Translations under genes and position numbers: made by a program
The notes under the pieces: generated by a model
What the model saw: only the letters and a program-made list of their open reading frames with translations
Told to the model about the DNA's origin: nothing
Database searches by the model: none
DNA from: Punica granatum
Taxonomy: Eukaryota > Streptophyta > Magnoliopsida > Myrtales > Lythraceae
DNA length: 64,000 nt
NCBI RefSeq assembly: GCF_007655135.1
Contig: NC_045132.1
Coordinates: forward strand, 23,988,354 to 24,052,353
Reading direction: 5' to 3'
Part shown: in pieces, positions 60,946-64,000 of the stretch
Layout of the letters: each line of letters opens with the position of its first letter
Numbering within the stretch: the stretch's first letter is position 1

Positions 60946-63900
60946 CACAAGGAGTCTAGCCGGTTACAAGGAGACTATCTTTCTAACTGTGCATAGCAGC
61001 ATAGAAATCTATTCTATACTCAAGACGACAAAGGATATACCAATGAAAGGAGAGGTGGTCTCAAATAGGTACAACACATTGCTACAGTGTCTGCGGAGGC
61101 GCATTTACCCAAGCGTACGCCCGATTCTCTTCATAACTAATATATATTTCGTCTCCCATTATTGTCAGTTATCGAGATTGTTCTGCTGTACAAAAAGATA
61201 ATAAGAACGTTTAGCAACCTGTTAATTACCACGTCTGTGTACTTCCTCTATTGGAGTTGAATTAGGGACGAACTAAGAATTGGCTGTTGAATAGGTTGGT
61301 TAGCTTAGAATCACTTCTAGAAATGCTTCTGGAGAGGTTTCTGCTGCTCAGTAGAATTGTATTTGCATCAATCTTAAAACCATCGTCTCTCTTCGAGATT
61401 CGTGTGCTTGTACAGACGATGTAAGCGATGATGATGTTCGATACATAGAACAAACTTTCTGCTTGATCTACTTTTTCATCCCTTTATCTATTGAGCTGAT
61501 CACGAATGACTTCTGATAGAGTTGAATGGAATGAGATGGAAGCAAATGCAGGGATGATAACGTTGCGGAATTACATATCCTTGGCCTATGTCGATCGGGC
61601 CCGGTCTACGATGATGCGGCCCGGGAAGATTGAGAAGCCCAGTACTAGCCATGTTAGTCCTCTCCTTTGATCCTCATATGAGAGGTGGTGTCTGAACTGA
61701 GGTTTTTTCTATGCAGCACGACAGTTTTAAGGAAAGAAAAGCAAAGACAGGGCTGGCCGTTGCTAATGAGGTGTCCCTGTCTGTCGGCCCTTTACTTCGT
61801 GCTTTTGATTCCTTTTTTCTTTATATTATTTTATATTTATTTACTAAAACTAATGATAATTCCCTTTTTCTGGGATTTAATTTTAAAAAATTATAAAGCA
61901 TCAGCAAGCCCAGCGATGAACATTACTTTTTTTTTTTTTTTTGTATTGCCCTTTCTTGACTCTTGATGCCCACCAAATCCTCTCATAGGTTTGCCATTGA
62001 TCAATTTCACCAAGAGGGTAAGGTGGTTTAACACGCTGTGGAGTATCTTCAAATATGCCGACTGTCCTATTGTTCCGAATCTCTACGCCGTGAGCCCCTT
62101 TCACTCGGTGTCTTTTTACCACGAGTTTCCTGACGTATAGCATAAGATTCTCAGAGGAATCAATGAAATGTAAAGCACAGTTTTCTACAAGAGCGTGTTA
62201 GGATTCAAGATTCGAGGCGGCTTCAAGAACTTCCTATTTCATCGAAAAGGATTTCGGGATATCATTTTCCTTATGGATGGATGGTTATACAAGAGCAACT
62301 CAGATTCGATGATATGTTGTTAAGAAAGGGAAAGGCTTTCGGCCAGCAAATTTATATTGTGAACATAGAAAAAGAAAGGCCCGAGTCGTCAAAAAAGTAA
62401 AGAATAATAGGCCATAGCAGTCATCAAAGTCCCTTCTATCATCTCTCAAAGAATTTTTTTTTTTTAAATTTAAATTTAATAATATATAATCTACGCAGCC
62501 ATCTACTTGTCTACGGAATTGTCATGCATTCTTTACCCTTTTAATTGGAGAAAAATTGCTAGCCAATGTGAAAAGTAAAGATTCATTGCCTGTGGCCGTG
62601 TCTTTAGCAAAGTCAAGTAATTTAGTTCATTGAGATCTTCTAAATATATTGTAAAGAAAACTAATCCATTCATCAAATGATTGCAATACAAATTTAGCAG
62701 GAAAGGTGAAATCGTGCCTCTTGTGACTAACTCAACGTACGACTGACAGGCGCGGAAGATGGCATCCGAAATCCATGAAAAGAGAAGCTCGAGCTTAATG
62801 AATAGCGGAATGAATTGGAGTTACAGAGATCTATGAGGGGATAGATGAAGTGGTATATTTGCTCATTGATGAAACTCATGTCAATAAATACCATGCATCG
62901 GAGTAACGAGATCTATCAGAAGATGGACATGAAGTGGTGTATATATATATATATATATATATTTCCTTATTCATGGATCATTTTTATTTGTTCTATGGCG
63001 TTAATTGAAAGAACTGCACGCAACACTGAAATGAAAGCAAATCTTGATTAGTAAACTAACACGAAACCAAACCTTATAACTCAAATTATCCCGATCCCGT
63101 ACGCTTTTCAATTTAATATTTTGACCAACTTTGCTAAAAGAACTAAAAGAAAAACTTTGCTAAAAGAAAATGGGAAAGAATATCCTTCTTATGCGAGTGA
63201 TTGGAGAGAGTATTGAAAAATATTCAATTATGAACGATATGTTGGATTATCATAAAATTTGTTAGAACAAATGATGAATTGAATTATATAATTCAACACG
63301 ATTAATTTTGTAAGTTTTTCTTATAGTAATTTTGTAAGCTAACCATATGCATTTTGATAGCTCCCATTGTATTACATCCAAAGATAAATGAATTTTCCTT
63401 TGAAGAGAGGTTGGAGAAGAACCTAAAATAGTTTAGGTGACGGACATGAATACATAGTTGAGGAGGGAGCAATTTGGATGAGAAAATTTTAAATAATACT
63501 ACCTCATAATGACGTGATAAAAAAAAATTAATAAAATTACTTCAATTAAAAAAAGTTATCACAATTAATCGAGTGATTAACACTTATTATTTAGTTTATT
63601 GTAATTTAACTAGTTTTTCATCATGTCAAGTGGCGAGACAAAATCACCGAATAATCTCTCGGGCGATAAAATTTAAATGATCCCATCTCATAATGATACG
63701 AACCCACCATGTTTTAAAGAGAGCTCTACTTACATTTCCCTTTTGAACTTTTTAATTTTATTTTATTACTAGGAAGGTTTACAAATTTAATACATAAAAA
63801 TAAATAACTAAATAAAAGATATAAATAATTTTATAATGAAAATTAAATTCGAAACCTCTCAATTTTTATGGGGTGTCACTGCATTTAGACATTATTTTTC

Positions 63901-64000
63901 GGATATTTTTTTTAAATCTTAAATATTTATGTAAGTATCTTAGTTAGTGGTGTTTTTAAGTGGGCGGGGCTAACAATTCGTGGTCTGATATAATTTATTC
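60946..64000. other. Right-edge intergenic region
   Basis: The first ~500 bases are likely trihelix 3' UTR. The rest is AT-rich with A/T runs and a TA microsatellite at 62940-62962. A minus-strand frame at 61901-62143 is slightly less AT-rich than its surroundings, but I recognise no domain. No gene is supported. Confidence 0.5.
62940..62962. repeat. (TA)n microsatellite
   Basis: Eleven TA units lie in otherwise featureless AT-rich DNA. Confidence 0.9.

Noticed and set aside
61901..62143. Minus-strand frame that looked like a possible organelle-derived gene piece.
   Set aside because: I could not match it to any plastid or mitochondrial protein I know, and part of it is low-complexity lysine from a T-run.

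Overview
The window is nuclear DNA of a flowering plant, almost certainly a eudicot. It has short spliced genes with AT-rich introns, plant-specific families (group X ERF, AML-type Mei2-like, DCD, trihelix) and many small plant-type transposable elements. I cannot name the species from sequence alone.

Positions 1-45,900 are one locus built from repeated units. The unit order is ERF - DCD protein - LIP2 octanoyltransferase - Mei2-like RNA-binding protein, all on the minus strand, about 22 kb long. Unit 1 enters at the left edge of the window and holds LIP2 (871-1575) and a wrecked Mei2-like copy (4279-9059). Unit 2 has an intact ERF (12648-15547), a DCD 3' relic (20050-20556) and only the last two exons of a Mei2-like copy (20865-22238). 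Its DCD 5' part and its LIP2 are gone. Unit 3 is the fullest: ERF (23856-26686), a DCD gene broken by two in-frame stops and a rearranged 3' end (29834-32716), LIP2 (34671-35375), and a complete 14-exon Mei2-like gene (37628-44588, 978 aa). Both LIP2 copies and both ERF copies remain open, so duplicates survive for some genes of the unit and decay for others.

Several transposons interrupt the repeats and show that they diverged after duplication. They are a 5'-truncated LINE with a 14-bp target-site duplication, two elements with long inverted repeats and perfect 9-bp target-site duplications, a third inverted-repeat element present in one ERF unit only, and a CT/GA-rich inverted-repeat family.

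Positions 45,900-51,580 are AT-rich intergenic DNA with no gene I can support. A tRNA-derived SINE lies at 51583-51813. A plus-strand group follows: a coiled-coil protein resembling the N-terminal part of FRIGIDA-like proteins (52521-53981), a degraded duplicate of the 3' half of a trihelix gene (54565-55615), and the intact trihelix transcription factor (58137-60945). The last 3 kb show no gene.

Functionally the genes are housekeeping and regulatory: mitochondrial protein lipoylation (LIP2), RNA binding (Mei2-like), stress or development transcription factors (ERF, trihelix) and a DCD stress-type protein. Nothing indicates a shared pathway. They travel together because they were duplicated together.
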